Below, in pieces: positions 8,637 through 17,203 of a stretch of 64,000 nucleotides of DNA. The stretch is from contig NZ_WWGH01000002.1 of the NCBI RefSeq assembly GCF_009865135.1, positions 992,001 through 1,056,000 on the forward strand, read 5' to 3'. Position 1 is the first letter of the stretch; each line of letters begins with the position of its first letter. The notes beneath the pieces are model-generated. The model was not told the DNA's origin. It ran no database searches and worked only from the letters and a program-made list of their open reading frames with translations. Both the position numbers and the translations under genes were made by a program. The DNA is from Streptomyces sp. SID8374. Its GTDB lineage: Bacteria > Actinomycetota > Actinomycetes > Streptomycetales > Streptomycetaceae.

Positions 8637-8646
8637 GTAACGTGAC
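8637..8646. promoter_or_regulatory. Candidate operator upstream of the GntR gene
   Basis: GTAACGTGAC is a GT-N-ACGT-N-AC palindrome, similar to the element at 3388 but two bases shorter in the centre. It lies 36 bases upstream of the GntR start and would fit autoregulation. Confidence 0.35.
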
Positions 8647-8682
8647 ATTGCACCGAAGAAGCCCGAAGTCCCGGAGGACGCC

Positions 8683-9387
8683 GTGGTCACCTTGCAGTCA
8701 CGCAAACTCGTGTCTCCCACCGAGAACCTGCGCGACCAGGTGGCCCACGCGCTGCGCGCCGCGCTCATCGCGGGGGAGATCAAGCCCGGGGGCGTCTACT
8801 CGGCCCCCGCCCTCGCCGCCGAGTTCGGCGTCTCGCCCACCCCGGTGCGCGAGGCGATGCTGGACCTCGCCCATGAAGGGCTGGTCGAGGTCGTACGGAA
8901 CAAGGGCTTCCGGGTGACGGAGATGACCGAACAGGACCTGGACGAGTACACGGAGCTCCGTACGCTCATCGAGGTCCCCACCGTCGGCAAGGTGGTCCGG
9001 ACCGCCACCCGCGATCAGCTCGAAGCCCTGCGCCCCGGCGCCGAGGCCATCGTGGCGGCGGCCCGGGGACACGACCTCATCGGCTATCTGGACGCCGACC
9101 GCCGCTTCCACCTCGATCTGCTCGCCCTCGGCGGCAACCGCCACCTCGTCTCGGTCGTCGGCGACCTCCGCAAGCGGTCCCGGCTCTACGGCCTCACCGA
9201 ACTCGACGAGGCCGGGGTCCTCGTCGACTCCGCCGAGGAGCACGTACGGCTGCTGGATCTGATGATCGCCCAGGACGCCGAGGCGGCGGAGGCCCTCATG
9301 CGCCACCACCTGGAACACGTACGGACCCTCTGGGCCAGCCGCCCGCAGCCGGAGAAGCGGACCGCGCTCACCCTGCACCGGGGCTGA
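8683..9387 (+). CDS. GntR-family regulator, FCD (FadR) subfamily
   Basis: 234 aa, GTG start with GGAGG 5 bases upstream. The winged helix spans residues ~8-75 (PTENLRDQVAHALRAALIAG ... LAAEFGVSPTPVREAMLDLA) and the C-terminal all-helical FCD ligand domain follows (DRRFHLDLLALGGNRHLV and a MRHHLEHV metal/ligand helix). It is the last gene of the hydroxyproline operon and is its likely regulator, with hydroxyproline or a pathway intermediate as effector. It ends 13 bases from the convergent PucR gene. Confidence 0.88.
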   Translation: MVTLQSRKLVSPTENLRDQVAHALRAALIAGEIKPGGVYSAPALAAEFGVSPTPVREAMLDLAHEGLVEVVRNKGFRVTEMTEQDLDEYTELRTLIEVPTVGKVVRTATRDQLEALRPGAEAIVAAARGHDLIGYLDADRRFHLDLLALGGNRHLVSVVGDLRKRSRLYGLTELDEAGVLVDSAEEHVRLLDLMIAQDAEAAEALMRHHLEHVRTLWASRPQPEKRTALTLHRG

Positions 9388-9400
9388 GCCGCACGATCGG

Positions 9401-10945
9401 TCAGCGGCAGAGCAGCGCCGCCTTCAGGTCCAGCTTGTGGTCGAGACGGCCCAGGTCACGGCCGGTGAGCAGCTCCACGCGCCGGATGCGGTAGTGCACG
9501 GTGTTGACGTGCAGATGCAGGGCCTCGGCCGTCCGCGCCCAGGACCCGTTGTGCGCGAGGAAGGTGTCGAGGGTCTCCAGGAGCATCCGGTGGGAGGGGT
9601 TCGTGGCGTCGGCGAGCGGGCCCAGCGCATGGATGCCGAAGGCCGTCCGTACGTCGGTGGGGACGCCCGCGAGCAGGGCGCCCAGCGTCGTGAGGTCCTG
9701 GATCGCGGTGAGGTGCGCGCCCTCGGCCGGTGCTGTCCGCGACGCGGCGGTCAGCGCGTAACGGGCCTGCACCAGCGCGCCGTTGAGGTCGGCCGGGGTG
9801 GCGGCCGGGGCGCTGACGCCCCCGTACGGGAGGGCGGTCTCGTCGCAGGCGAGCAGCGTGGGCCAGAGGTCCTTCAGGGCGGAGACCACAGCATCAGGGG
9901 CGTCGGCGTCCGGCACGTCGGCGTCCCTCGCGCCGGAATCCGCGGCGATCACCGCCGCCGCCCCGCCCCCGGCCAGGCGCCCCACCGTGAACCGCTGCTC
10001 CGGCAGGTGGCGCAGAACCTCCCCCAGCGCCTCCGCCCCTTCGCCGCCCGCCGCCCCCATGGACACCGCGACCACCGTGTACGGACCCTGTTCCGGGAGA
10101 CCGCAGGCGCGCAGGGCCGCCGCGAGCGGCGCGGCACCGGAGCCCGGCGTGTCCAGCAGGGCCAGCAGCTCCGTGGCGGGACCGCGCGCCGCGGCCTCGC
10201 GGCGCAGCACCCCCTGCCGGTACTGGGCGAACACCTCGGCTATCTCGTGCAGCATCCGCGGAGGGACGTCCACCTCTCCGGCCAGATGCAGGAACCACTG
10301 CCCGTACGCCGACGCGTCCGGGTCCACGCGCAGGGCGGCCTTCAGCCGCTCGGCCGCCTGGGCGGCGGTGAGGGCCCGGGCCGTCGGCGTACGGGCGATC
10401 GTGCGCCCGGTGGCGCTGAGCACGTGACAGGGCGGGGTCCCCAGATGCGCCACCGCCCGGGTGAGCAGCGTGTCCGGGGCCGCGCCGTCCGCGAGGAGGC
10501 GGCTCAGCTCGCCCCGTACGTTCTCCGGCAGCGCGTAGGGAGCGGCGGGCCGCCTGCTGAGATCGCCCCACTGCCGCAGGTACACGGTGTCGGTGATCGC
10601 CCGGAACGAGGTGTGCACCGGCACGGAGAACAGCGCGATCCCGTGCCGGCGGCACGCCTCGACCAGCACATCCGGCACCGTCCCGTGCGTCTCCTCGCCC
10701 GCCAGCAGCGCGGCCGCACCGGCATCGCGCAAGGCCGTGACGAACCGGTCCGCCGCCCCCTCCTCGTCCGCCGCGCTCCACCACACCAGGCCGCTCAGCA
10801 CGATCTCGCCCCGCTGGAGGAACCGGCCCGGGTCCTCCAGATCGGTCGCGGTGACCCCGCTGATCTCCCGCGCGAGGAGCGGGGGGCCGCCCCAGAGCAG
10901 GGTGAGGTCCAGGGACTCCAGCCGGAGGAGGTCTTCGACGTGCAT
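9401..10945 (-). CDS. PucR-family transcriptional regulator
   Basis: 514 aa from ATG 10945, preceded by AAGGAG 8 bases upstream; an upstream in-frame start at 10978 has no such site. The N-terminal PucR domain (MHVEDLLRLESLDLTLLWGG ... LQRGEIVLSGLVWW), a GGDEF-like middle and the C-terminal HTH_30 domain (TFLAHNGSWARTAEALHLHV, NTVHYRIRRVE) are in the usual order. PucR proteins control purine catabolism in Bacillus and Streptomyces. Its divergence from the xanthine dehydrogenase genes makes purine control the likely job. Confidence 0.85.
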   Translation of the reverse strand: MHVEDLLRLESLDLTLLWGGPPLLAREISGVTATDLEDPGRFLQRGEIVLSGLVWWSAADEEGAADRFVTALRDAGAAALLAGEETHGTVPDVLVEACRRHGIALFSVPVHTSFRAITDTVYLRQWGDLSRRPAAPYALPENVRGELSRLLADGAAPDTLLTRAVAHLGTPPCHVLSATGRTIARTPTARALTAAQAAERLKAALRVDPDASAYGQWFLHLAGEVDVPPRMLHEIAEVFAQYRQGVLRREAAARGPATELLALLDTPGSGAAPLAAALRACGLPEQGPYTVVAVSMGAAGGEGAEALGEVLRHLPEQRFTVGRLAGGGAAAVIAADSGARDADVPDADAPDAVVSALKDLWPTLLACDETALPYGGVSAPAATPADLNGALVQARYALTAASRTAPAEGAHLTAIQDLTTLGALLAGVPTDVRTAFGIHALGPLADATNPSHRMLLETLDTFLAHNGSWARTAEALHLHVNTVHYRIRRVELLTGRDLGRLDHKLDLKAALLCR

Positions 10946-10982
10946 GGGCGGTCTCCTTGCAGGGCTGCCGGGCACCACACCT

Positions 10983-11004
10983 GGCCTCTCACATTCACGA
11001 GGCC
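10983..11004. promoter_or_regulatory. Inverted repeat in the pucR-xdh divergent promoter region
   Basis: GGCCTC-N10-GAGGCC, perfect 6-bp arms, in the 204-base divergent spacer close to the PucR gene start. Arm spacing of one helical turn suits a dimeric regulator, so it is a candidate PucR site. Confidence 0.35.
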
Positions 11005-11149
11005 AATGCGAGTCACTGCATCGTAAATGCCAGGCTTAAGGGGGCAAACACCTCTTGGTTGATCCTCCAGTGTTACGTCTTGGGCCTGGTGTATTTCCGT
11101 ACGGTGAACCAGTCGTGCGGGCCCCTGTCGCGGGGCTTCACTGGCGGGC

Positions 11150-11974
11150 ATGGACCTCAACACGGTGCTGGACGTGCGGGACGCCCGTAGCCCCGCTCCC
11201 TGGCGGCCGGGCGACGCCTGGCTCGGCGGGGGCACCTATCTCTTCTCCGAGCCGCAGCCGCATCTGCGGCGGCTGGTGGACCTGAGCCGGATGGGCTGGG
11301 AGCCGGTGTGCGAGCTGCCCGACGGTTCGCTGGAGACCGCGGCGACCTGTACGATCGCGCAGCTCTCGCGGTTCGGGAAGACGTGGGGCGCACCGGCCGC
11401 TCCGCTGGTGGAGCAGTGCTGCCGGGCCTTCCTCGCCTCGTTCAAGATCTGGAACATGGCGACCGTCGGCGGGAACCTCTGCAACGCCCTGCCCGCCGGA
11501 CCGATGATCTCGCTCACCGCCGCGCTGGACGGCACCTGCCTGCTCCGCGCCCAGGACGGTTCGCTGCGCCGGGTGAAGGTGGCGGACTTCGTCACCGGCG
11601 CGGGCCGCAAGGACCTGGCCGAGGGCGAGCTGCTGCGCTCGGTCACCCTGCCCGCCCGCGCCCTCGCCTCCCGTACGGCGTTCCGCCAGGCGTCCCTGTA
11701 CGGGCTCGGGCGCTCGGGGGCCCTGGTCATCGGGGTCCTGGACCCGGTCGACGGGTCGCTGGCCGTGACGGTGAGCGCGGCGACGGTCCGGCCGTTCCGC
11801 TTCTGGTTCCCGCTGCCGCCGGACCGGGACACGCTGCGGAACGCGATCGACTCCACGGTGGGCCCCGACGACTGGTTCGACGACATCCACGGACTGCCCG
11901 CGTGGCGGCGGCACATGGCGCTCCGCTTCGCCGAGGAGATCCGGCAGGAACTGATCGCAGGGGGAGCGGTATGA
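11150..11974 (+). CDS. Xanthine dehydrogenase FAD-binding subunit
   Basis: 274 aa of the CO dehydrogenase/xanthine dehydrogenase FAD-subunit family. Visible features are the N-terminal WLGGGTYLFSEPQPHLRRLV segment, the FAD-pyrophosphate loop FKIWNMATVGGNLCNALPAG and the ADFVTGAGRKDLAEGELL region. The start at ATG 11150 has only a weak ribosome site. The gene overlaps the next by ATGA, so the two subunits are translationally coupled. The role is to pass electrons from the iron-sulfur clusters to NAD during hypoxanthine/xanthine oxidation, or oxidation of another N-heterocycle. Confidence 0.85.
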   Translation: MDLNTVLDVRDARSPAPWRPGDAWLGGGTYLFSEPQPHLRRLVDLSRMGWEPVCELPDGSLETAATCTIAQLSRFGKTWGAPAAPLVEQCCRAFLASFKIWNMATVGGNLCNALPAGPMISLTAALDGTCLLRAQDGSLRRVKVADFVTGAGRKDLAEGELLRSVTLPARALASRTAFRQASLYGLGRSGALVIGVLDPVDGSLAVTVSAATVRPFRFWFPLPPDRDTLRNAIDSTVGPDDWFDDIHGLPAWRRHMALRFAEEIRQELIAGGAV

Positions 11975-14739
11975 GCTACGGGATCCACATCAACGGCCGG
12001 TCCTTCGCGGACGAGCCGCGCGCCGGGCAGTGCCTGCGCACCTACCTCCGCGAGCGCGGCTGGTTCGGGGTGAAGAAGGGCTGCGACGCCGGGGACTGCG
12101 GGGCGTGCACGGTGCACGTCGACGGGGAGCCGGTGCACAGCTGCCTCTACCCGGCGGTCCGGGCAGAAGGGCGGGCCGTCACCACGGTGGAGGGGCTGGC
12201 GGGCGAGGGCGGCGAACTCCACCCCGTACAACAGCAGTTCCTCGACGCGCAGGGGTTCCAGTGCGGGTTCTGCACTGCCGGGTACCTGATGACGACGGCC
12301 GCCCTCGACGAGGAGCAACTCGACGACCTGCCCTGGGCGTTCAAGGGCAACATCTGCCGCTGCACCGGCTACCGGGCCATCGAGGACGCGGTGCGCGGCG
12401 TACGGCACACCGAGGAGCCGGACGCCGGGCGGGCCGTCGGCCGCAACCTGGGCGCCCCGGCCGGGCCGCAGGTGGTGACGGGCACCGCGCGGTACACCTT
12501 CGACCTCGACGTCCCCGGCCTCCTCCACATGAAGCTCCTGCGCTCCCCGCACCCGCACGCCCGCATCGTCGCCATCGACACGGCCGCCGCCCTGCGCGTC
12601 CCCGGCGTCCACCTGGTCCTCACCCACCACGACGCCCCCGAACGGCTCTACTCCACCGCCCGCCACGAGCACCCCACCGAGGACCCCGACGACACCCGGC
12701 TGCTGGACGACACCGTCCGCTACATCGGCCAGCGCGTCGCCGCCGTGGTCGCCGACAGCGAGGCGGCGGCAGAGGAGGGGTGCCGCCGCATCGAGGTGAC
12801 GTACGAGCAACTCCCGTACGTCACCGACCCGGAGGAGGCGATGGCCCCCGGCGCCCCGGTCGTCCACGACAAGGGCCCCGAGTCACGCATCGCCCGCCCC
12901 CAGAACAACGTCGTCGGTGAAGTCCACGGCGAGATCGGCTCGGTGGAGCAGGGGTTCGCCGAGGCCGACGTCGTCTACGAGGAGACCTTCCGCACCCAAC
13001 GGGTCCAGCACGCCAGTCTGGAGACGCACGGCGCGGTCGCCTGGTACGAGAGCGGGGAGGACGGCGGGGAACGGCTCACCGTGCGCTCCAGCACCCAGAC
13101 CCCCTTCCTCACGCGGCGGGCCCTGTGCGCCTTGTTCGACCTGGAGTTGAAGCAGGTACGGGTGCTGGCGGGCCGGGTCGGCGGCGGCTTCGGCGGAAAG
13201 CAGGAGATGATCGTCGAGGACATCGTGGCGCTCGCCGTGATGCGGCTGCGCCGCCCGGTCAAGCTGGAGTACACCCGCGCCGAGCAGTTCTACGGGGCGA
13301 CCACCCGCCACCCCTTCACCATCCAAGTCCGCGCGGGCGCACGGTCGGACGGCACGCTGACCGCCCTTCAGGTGCGGGTGGTGTCGAACACCGGGGCGTA
13401 CGGCAACCACGGCCCCGCCGTCATGTTCCACAGCGTCGGCGAGTCCATGGCCGTCTACCGCGCCCCGCACAAGAAGGTGAACGCCTACTCCGTCTACACC
13501 AACTCCGTTCCCGCGGGCGCCTTCCGGGGCTACGGACTCGGCCAGGTCGTCTTCGCGGTCGAGTCGGTGATGGACGAACTGGCCCGGCGCACCGGCGTCG
13601 ACCCCCTGGTCTTCCGGGAGTTGAACATCATCGGCCCCGGCGAGCACATGATCAGCCCCGGCGGTGAGGAGGAGGACCTGGAGATCGCCAGCTACGGTCT
13701 CGACCAGTGCCTCCAGGTCGTACGGGACGCGATCGGGGAGTACGGGCACGGTTCCGGTTCCCTGGCCGGTGCCGGGCCCGGCGACGACGTCCCCGAGGGG
13801 TGGCTCGTCGGCCAGGGCAGCGGGATGTCGATGATCGCCACCGGCCCGCCCGGCGGCCACTTCGCCGACGCCACCGTGAAGCTGCTCCAGGACGGGACGT
13901 ACGACATCGCCGTCGGCACCGCCGAGTTCGGCAACGGCACCACGACCGTCCACAAGCAGATCACCGCGGGCGCCCTCTCCACGACCGTCGACCGGATCGC
14001 GATCCGCCAGTCGGACACCGATGTGGTCCGGCACGACACGGGCGCCTTCGGTTCGGCCGGGACGGTGGTGGCGGGCAAGGCGGTGATGAAGGCCGCCGAC
14101 GCCCTCGCCGTACAGCTGCTGGAGTTCGCGGCCCAGCATGTGGGGGCGGCTCTGGAGGAGTGCAGGCTCACGGCGGACGCCGTGGAGTGCGCCGGGCGCG
14201 TGGTCAGCCTGAAGGAACTGTTCCAGGCTGCCCGCGCGGCCGGGCGCGAGCTGTCGGCGGACGGGCACTGGGGCGGCTCACCGCGCTCGGTGGCGTTCAA
14301 CGCCCAGTGGTTCCGGATCGCGGTGGACCCGGGCACCGGTGAGATCCGCATCCTGCGCAGCGTCCACGCCGCCGACGCGGGCAAGGTGATGAACCCGATG
14401 CAGTGCCGGGGCCAGGTCGAGGGCGGGGTGGCGCAGGCGCTCGGCGCGACCCTCTTCGAGAACGTACGCCTCGACGAGCGCGGCCAGGTCGTCACGGCCG
14501 CGTTCCGCCGCTACCGGCTGCCGCAGTACGCCGATGTGCCGCGTACCGAGGTGCACTTCATGGAGACCTCGGACGCGATCGGCCCGCTGGGCGCCAAGTC
14601 GATGAGCGAGAGCCCGTTCAACCCGGTCGCCCCGGCCTTCGCCAACGCGCTGCGCGATGCCACGGGCATCAGGTTCACCGAGCTGCCGCTGACGCGCGAC
14701 CGGGTGTGGCTGGCGCTCCACGAGGCCGGGAAGGGCTGA
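11971..14739 (+). CDS. Xanthine dehydrogenase, fused 2Fe-2S and molybdopterin-binding subunit
   Basis: 922 aa from ATG 11971 (GGGGAG just upstream, ATGA overlap with the FAD gene). The N-terminal ~145 residues carry both [2Fe-2S] clusters: C38, C43, C46 and C58, then C98, C101, C129 and C131. The rest is the Mo-pterin domain, beginning RNLGAPAGPQVVTGTARYTF and containing GRVGGGFGGKQE, GAFRGYGLGQ and the C-terminal GAKSMSESPFNP, where the active-site base (E) lies. In most actinobacteria these domains are separate subunits. The order 2Fe-2S-Mo with a separate FAD protein is unusual but seen elsewhere. No XdhC-type maturation factor adjoins it. Confidence 0.87.
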   Translation: MSYGIHINGRSFADEPRAGQCLRTYLRERGWFGVKKGCDAGDCGACTVHVDGEPVHSCLYPAVRAEGRAVTTVEGLAGEGGELHPVQQQFLDAQGFQCGFCTAGYLMTTAALDEEQLDDLPWAFKGNICRCTGYRAIEDAVRGVRHTEEPDAGRAVGRNLGAPAGPQVVTGTARYTFDLDVPGLLHMKLLRSPHPHARIVAIDTAAALRVPGVHLVLTHHDAPERLYSTARHEHPTEDPDDTRLLDDTVRYIGQRVAAVVADSEAAAEEGCRRIEVTYEQLPYVTDPEEAMAPGAPVVHDKGPESRIARPQNNVVGEVHGEIGSVEQGFAEADVVYEETFRTQRVQHASLETHGAVAWYESGEDGGERLTVRSSTQTPFLTRRALCALFDLELKQVRVLAGRVGGGFGGKQEMIVEDIVALAVMRLRRPVKLEYTRAEQFYGATTRHPFTIQVRAGARSDGTLTALQVRVVSNTGAYGNHGPAVMFHSVGESMAVYRAPHKKVNAYSVYTNSVPAGAFRGYGLGQVVFAVESVMDELARRTGVDPLVFRELNIIGPGEHMISPGGEEEDLEIASYGLDQCLQVVRDAIGEYGHGSGSLAGAGPGDDVPEGWLVGQGSGMSMIATGPPGGHFADATVKLLQDGTYDIAVGTAEFGNGTTTVHKQITAGALSTTVDRIAIRQSDTDVVRHDTGAFGSAGTVVAGKAVMKAADALAVQLLEFAAQHVGAALEECRLTADAVECAGRVVSLKELFQAARAAGRELSADGHWGGSPRSVAFNAQWFRIAVDPGTGEIRILRSVHAADAGKVMNPMQCRGQVEGGVAQALGATLFENVRLDERGQVVTAAFRRYRLPQYADVPRTEVHFMETSDAIGPLGAKSMSESPFNPVAPAFANALRDATGIRFTELPLTRDRVWLALHEAGKG

Positions 14740-15015
14740 CGGTCACTTCCGGGGAGCGGGGCGCCGGCCGGTCGGCCGGAACCCGCGCCCCCGGGAGGTC
14801 CGGCGTCGCGAAGCGGGGCGGAAGGTCGGGGGTGAGCAGTGATCGTGCCTGGGCCATGGGTCCCACCTGCCTCGCTGTGAGAGTCCGGACGGGCTCCCAC
14901 CAGTGATTCGGAGCCGTACGGCAGGCGGATTGGCCGAGCCCGCACCCCTCGGCCGCCTCAGACCAGGTCGCGGCCGGGAGGGTGGGGGAGGGCGCCCACC
15001 AGGGCACCCTGTACG
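14740..15015. other. Intergenic region between xanthine dehydrogenase and the siderophore transporter
   Basis: No gene-like frame. A short GC-rich hairpin CCGGCC-GGTC-GGCCGG at 14764-14779 may help end xdh transcription. The remainder up to the iron box shows nothing I recognise. Confidence 0.5.
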
Positions 15016-15034
15016 TTAGCTTAGGCTTGCCTAA
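15016..15034. promoter_or_regulatory. DmdR/IdeR-type iron box
   Basis: TTAGCTTAGGCTTGCCTAA closely matches the 19-bp actinobacterial iron-box consensus (TTAGGTTAGGCTCACCTAA). It lies 35 bases before the siderophore-binding lipoprotein gene, where DmdR1-Fe(II) would block transcription under iron sufficiency. Confidence 0.9.
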
Positions 15035-15068
15035 CTCTCACTTGCTCGTCCAACCATGAGGAACACCC

Positions 15069-16115
15069 ATGCTCGGCTTCACCCGCGTGCGTCGTCACAC
15101 CCTTGCCGCTTCGGCCACCGCCGTCGCCCTCGCCGTCGTCCTGGCCGGCTGCTCCTCGGACGGTGACAGCAAGGACGCGGCGAAGGACACGGCGAAGAGC
15201 GGAGGCGCCTTCCCGGTCTCGATCAAGAGCTCGCTCGGCACCGCGAAGATCGAGGAGCAGCCGAAGCGCATCGTCACCCTCGGCCAGGGCTCCGCCGAGA
15301 CCGCGATAGCCCTCGGCCAGACCCCGGTCGGCATCGAGAGCTACCCGTGGGGCAGCGACAAGTCCGGCTACCTCCCGTGGATCAACGAGGCCGTGAAGAA
15401 GTCCGGCGACAAGCTGCCCAAGCAGTTCGCGGGCGGCGAGGAGATCGACTTCGAGGCCATCACCGAGCTGGAGCCCGACGTCATCCTCGCCCCCTGGTCG
15501 GGCATCACGCAGAAGCAGTACGACGTCCTCAAGGACATCGCCCCCACGGTCGCCTACCCGGACCAGGCGTGGAGCACCGACTGGGACCAGCAGATCGACA
15601 TCATCGGCCAGGCGCTCGGCCGGACCAAGGACACCGACGCCCTCAAGACGAAGATCGAGAAGCAGCTCGCCGACGCCGCGGCCACCCGGCCGAACTACAA
15701 GGACGTCACCTTCTCCTACATCTACAACTCCGGCCCCGGCACCCTCGGCGTCTTCAAGCCCGAGGAGCAGCGCGTCAAGATGGTCTCCTCGCTCGGCCTG
15801 AAGGTCGACCCGGTCGTCAACGGCTTCAAGGAGACCCCCGGCACCGACTCGGCCCTCATCGGCCTGGAGAACGCCGAGAAGCTGAAGGACAGCGACCTGA
15901 TCTTCACGTTCTACACGGACGCGAAGAACCGCAAGGAGATCGAGGGCCAGAAGCTGTACGGCGCGATCCCCGCGATCAAGAAGGGCGCCGTCGTCGCGAG
16001 CAACGACAACTCCTTCGTCACCGCCTCCTCGATCATCAACCCGCTGACCGTGCCGTGGACGATCGAGCGCTACCTGCCGATCATCGACGAGGCCGTCAAG
16101 AAGGCCGGCAAGTAA
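15069..16115 (+). CDS. Iron-siderophore ABC transporter substrate-binding lipoprotein
   Basis: 348 aa, ATG with GAGGAA upstream. The signal peptide ends in a lipobox VLAGC (C28), so the protein is membrane-anchored outside the cell. It then shows the FecB/TroA-type fold typical of class III binding proteins: PKRIVTLGQGSAETAIALGQ, ELEPDVILAPWSGITQKQYD and a C-terminal LTVPWTIERYLPII helix. The iron box upstream and two FecCD permeases downstream place it in ferric-siderophore uptake. The siderophore (desferrioxamine, enterobactin or other) cannot be read from sequence. Confidence 0.9.
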   Translation: MLGFTRVRRHTLAASATAVALAVVLAGCSSDGDSKDAAKDTAKSGGAFPVSIKSSLGTAKIEEQPKRIVTLGQGSAETAIALGQTPVGIESYPWGSDKSGYLPWINEAVKKSGDKLPKQFAGGEEIDFEAITELEPDVILAPWSGITQKQYDVLKDIAPTVAYPDQAWSTDWDQQIDIIGQALGRTKDTDALKTKIEKQLADAAATRPNYKDVTFSYIYNSGPGTLGVFKPEEQRVKMVSSLGLKVDPVVNGFKETPGTDSALIGLENAEKLKDSDLIFTFYTDAKNRKEIEGQKLYGAIPAIKKGAVVASNDNSFVTASSIINPLTVPWTIERYLPIIDEAVKKAGK

Positions 16116-16165
16116 CCCCGGCCGGGTATCCGAACCGCCGAAGCCACCAGGCACACTTCACTCCC

Positions 16166-17203
16166 ATGGCAACCACCACGGTCGCACCGCCGAGCGGCGC
16201 CGGTACCTCCCGTACCGGCGCCGCTCGGACGGCGTTCCTCCTGCTCGCGGCGGTCGCGGCGCTGGCCATCGCGCTCTGCGCGAGCGTCATGTTCGGCAGC
16301 CGCTCCACCTCGTTCGGCGATGTCCTCGGTGTGCTCGGAGGCAGCGCCGACGAGAACGTCACCGCGATCATCGAGAGCCGCTACCCCCGCACCGCCCTCG
16401 GCGTCCTCGCCGGACTCTGCCTCGCGGTCGCGGGCACCCTCATGCAGGGCGTCTCGCGCAACCCGCTGGCCGAACCGGGACTTCTCGGCATCAACGCGGG
16501 TGCCTCCGCGAGCATCGTCGCCGCGACCGCCTGGTTCGGCGCGTCGGGCGCCACCGACACCATGTGGTGGGCGCTGCCCGGCGCGCTGGTCGCCGGGGTG
16601 CTCGTCCACGTCATCGGCTCCGCCGGTACGGGCACGAGCGTGGTGCGCCTGGTGCTCGCAGGGGCCGTGCTCACCGCCGTACTGATGGCGTTCATCCAGG
16701 CGGTGACCCTCAGCAAGCCGCAGGTGTTCGACAGCTACCGCTACTGGGTCGTCGGCGCCCTCGGCGGCCGGGACTTCGACGTGTTCTGGTCCGTCCTGCC
16801 CTTCGCCGCCGTCGGGTTCCTCCTCGCGCTCGCCCTCGGCCCCGGCCTCAACGCCCTGGCCCTGGGCGACGCGACCGCCGTCGCCCTCGGCTCGAACCCG
16901 GCCCGCACCCGGGGCGGCGGGCTGCTCGCCGCCACCCTGCTCAGCGCCGCCGCGACCGCCGCCGTCGGCCCGATCGCCTTCGTCGGACTGGCCGTACCCC
17001 ACGTCGTACGGGCCCTGGTCGGCGTCGACTTCCGGGTCCAGCTCGTCTTCTCCGCGCTGCTGGGGCCCACCCTGCTGCTCCTCGCCGACATCGTGGGCCG
17101 GGTCGTCATGCGCCCCACCGAACTCATGGTCGGCGTCGTCACCGCGTTCATCGGCGCACCCGCGCTGCTCATCGCCGTACGCAGGATGCGGGGCACCACA
17201 TGA
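16166..17203 (+). CDS. FecCD-family siderophore ABC permease 1
   Basis: 345 aa integral membrane protein from ATG 16166. Family motifs include SRYPRTALGVLAGLCLAVAG, TLMQGVSRNPLAEPGLLGIN and GPIAFVGLAVPHVVRALVGV, which contact the ATPase. About nine membrane segments are visible. A frame extending further 5' overlaps the lipoprotein gene and is a shadow. It overlaps the next permease by ATGA. Confidence 0.92.
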   Translation: MATTTVAPPSGAGTSRTGAARTAFLLLAAVAALAIALCASVMFGSRSTSFGDVLGVLGGSADENVTAIIESRYPRTALGVLAGLCLAVAGTLMQGVSRNPLAEPGLLGINAGASASIVAATAWFGASGATDTMWWALPGALVAGVLVHVIGSAGTGTSVVRLVLAGAVLTAVLMAFIQAVTLSKPQVFDSYRYWVVGALGGRDFDVFWSVLPFAAVGFLLALALGPGLNALALGDATAVALGSNPARTRGGGLLAATLLSAAATAAVGPIAFVGLAVPHVVRALVGVDFRVQLVFSALLGPTLLLLADIVGRVVMRPTELMVGVVTAFIGAPALLIAVRRMRGTT

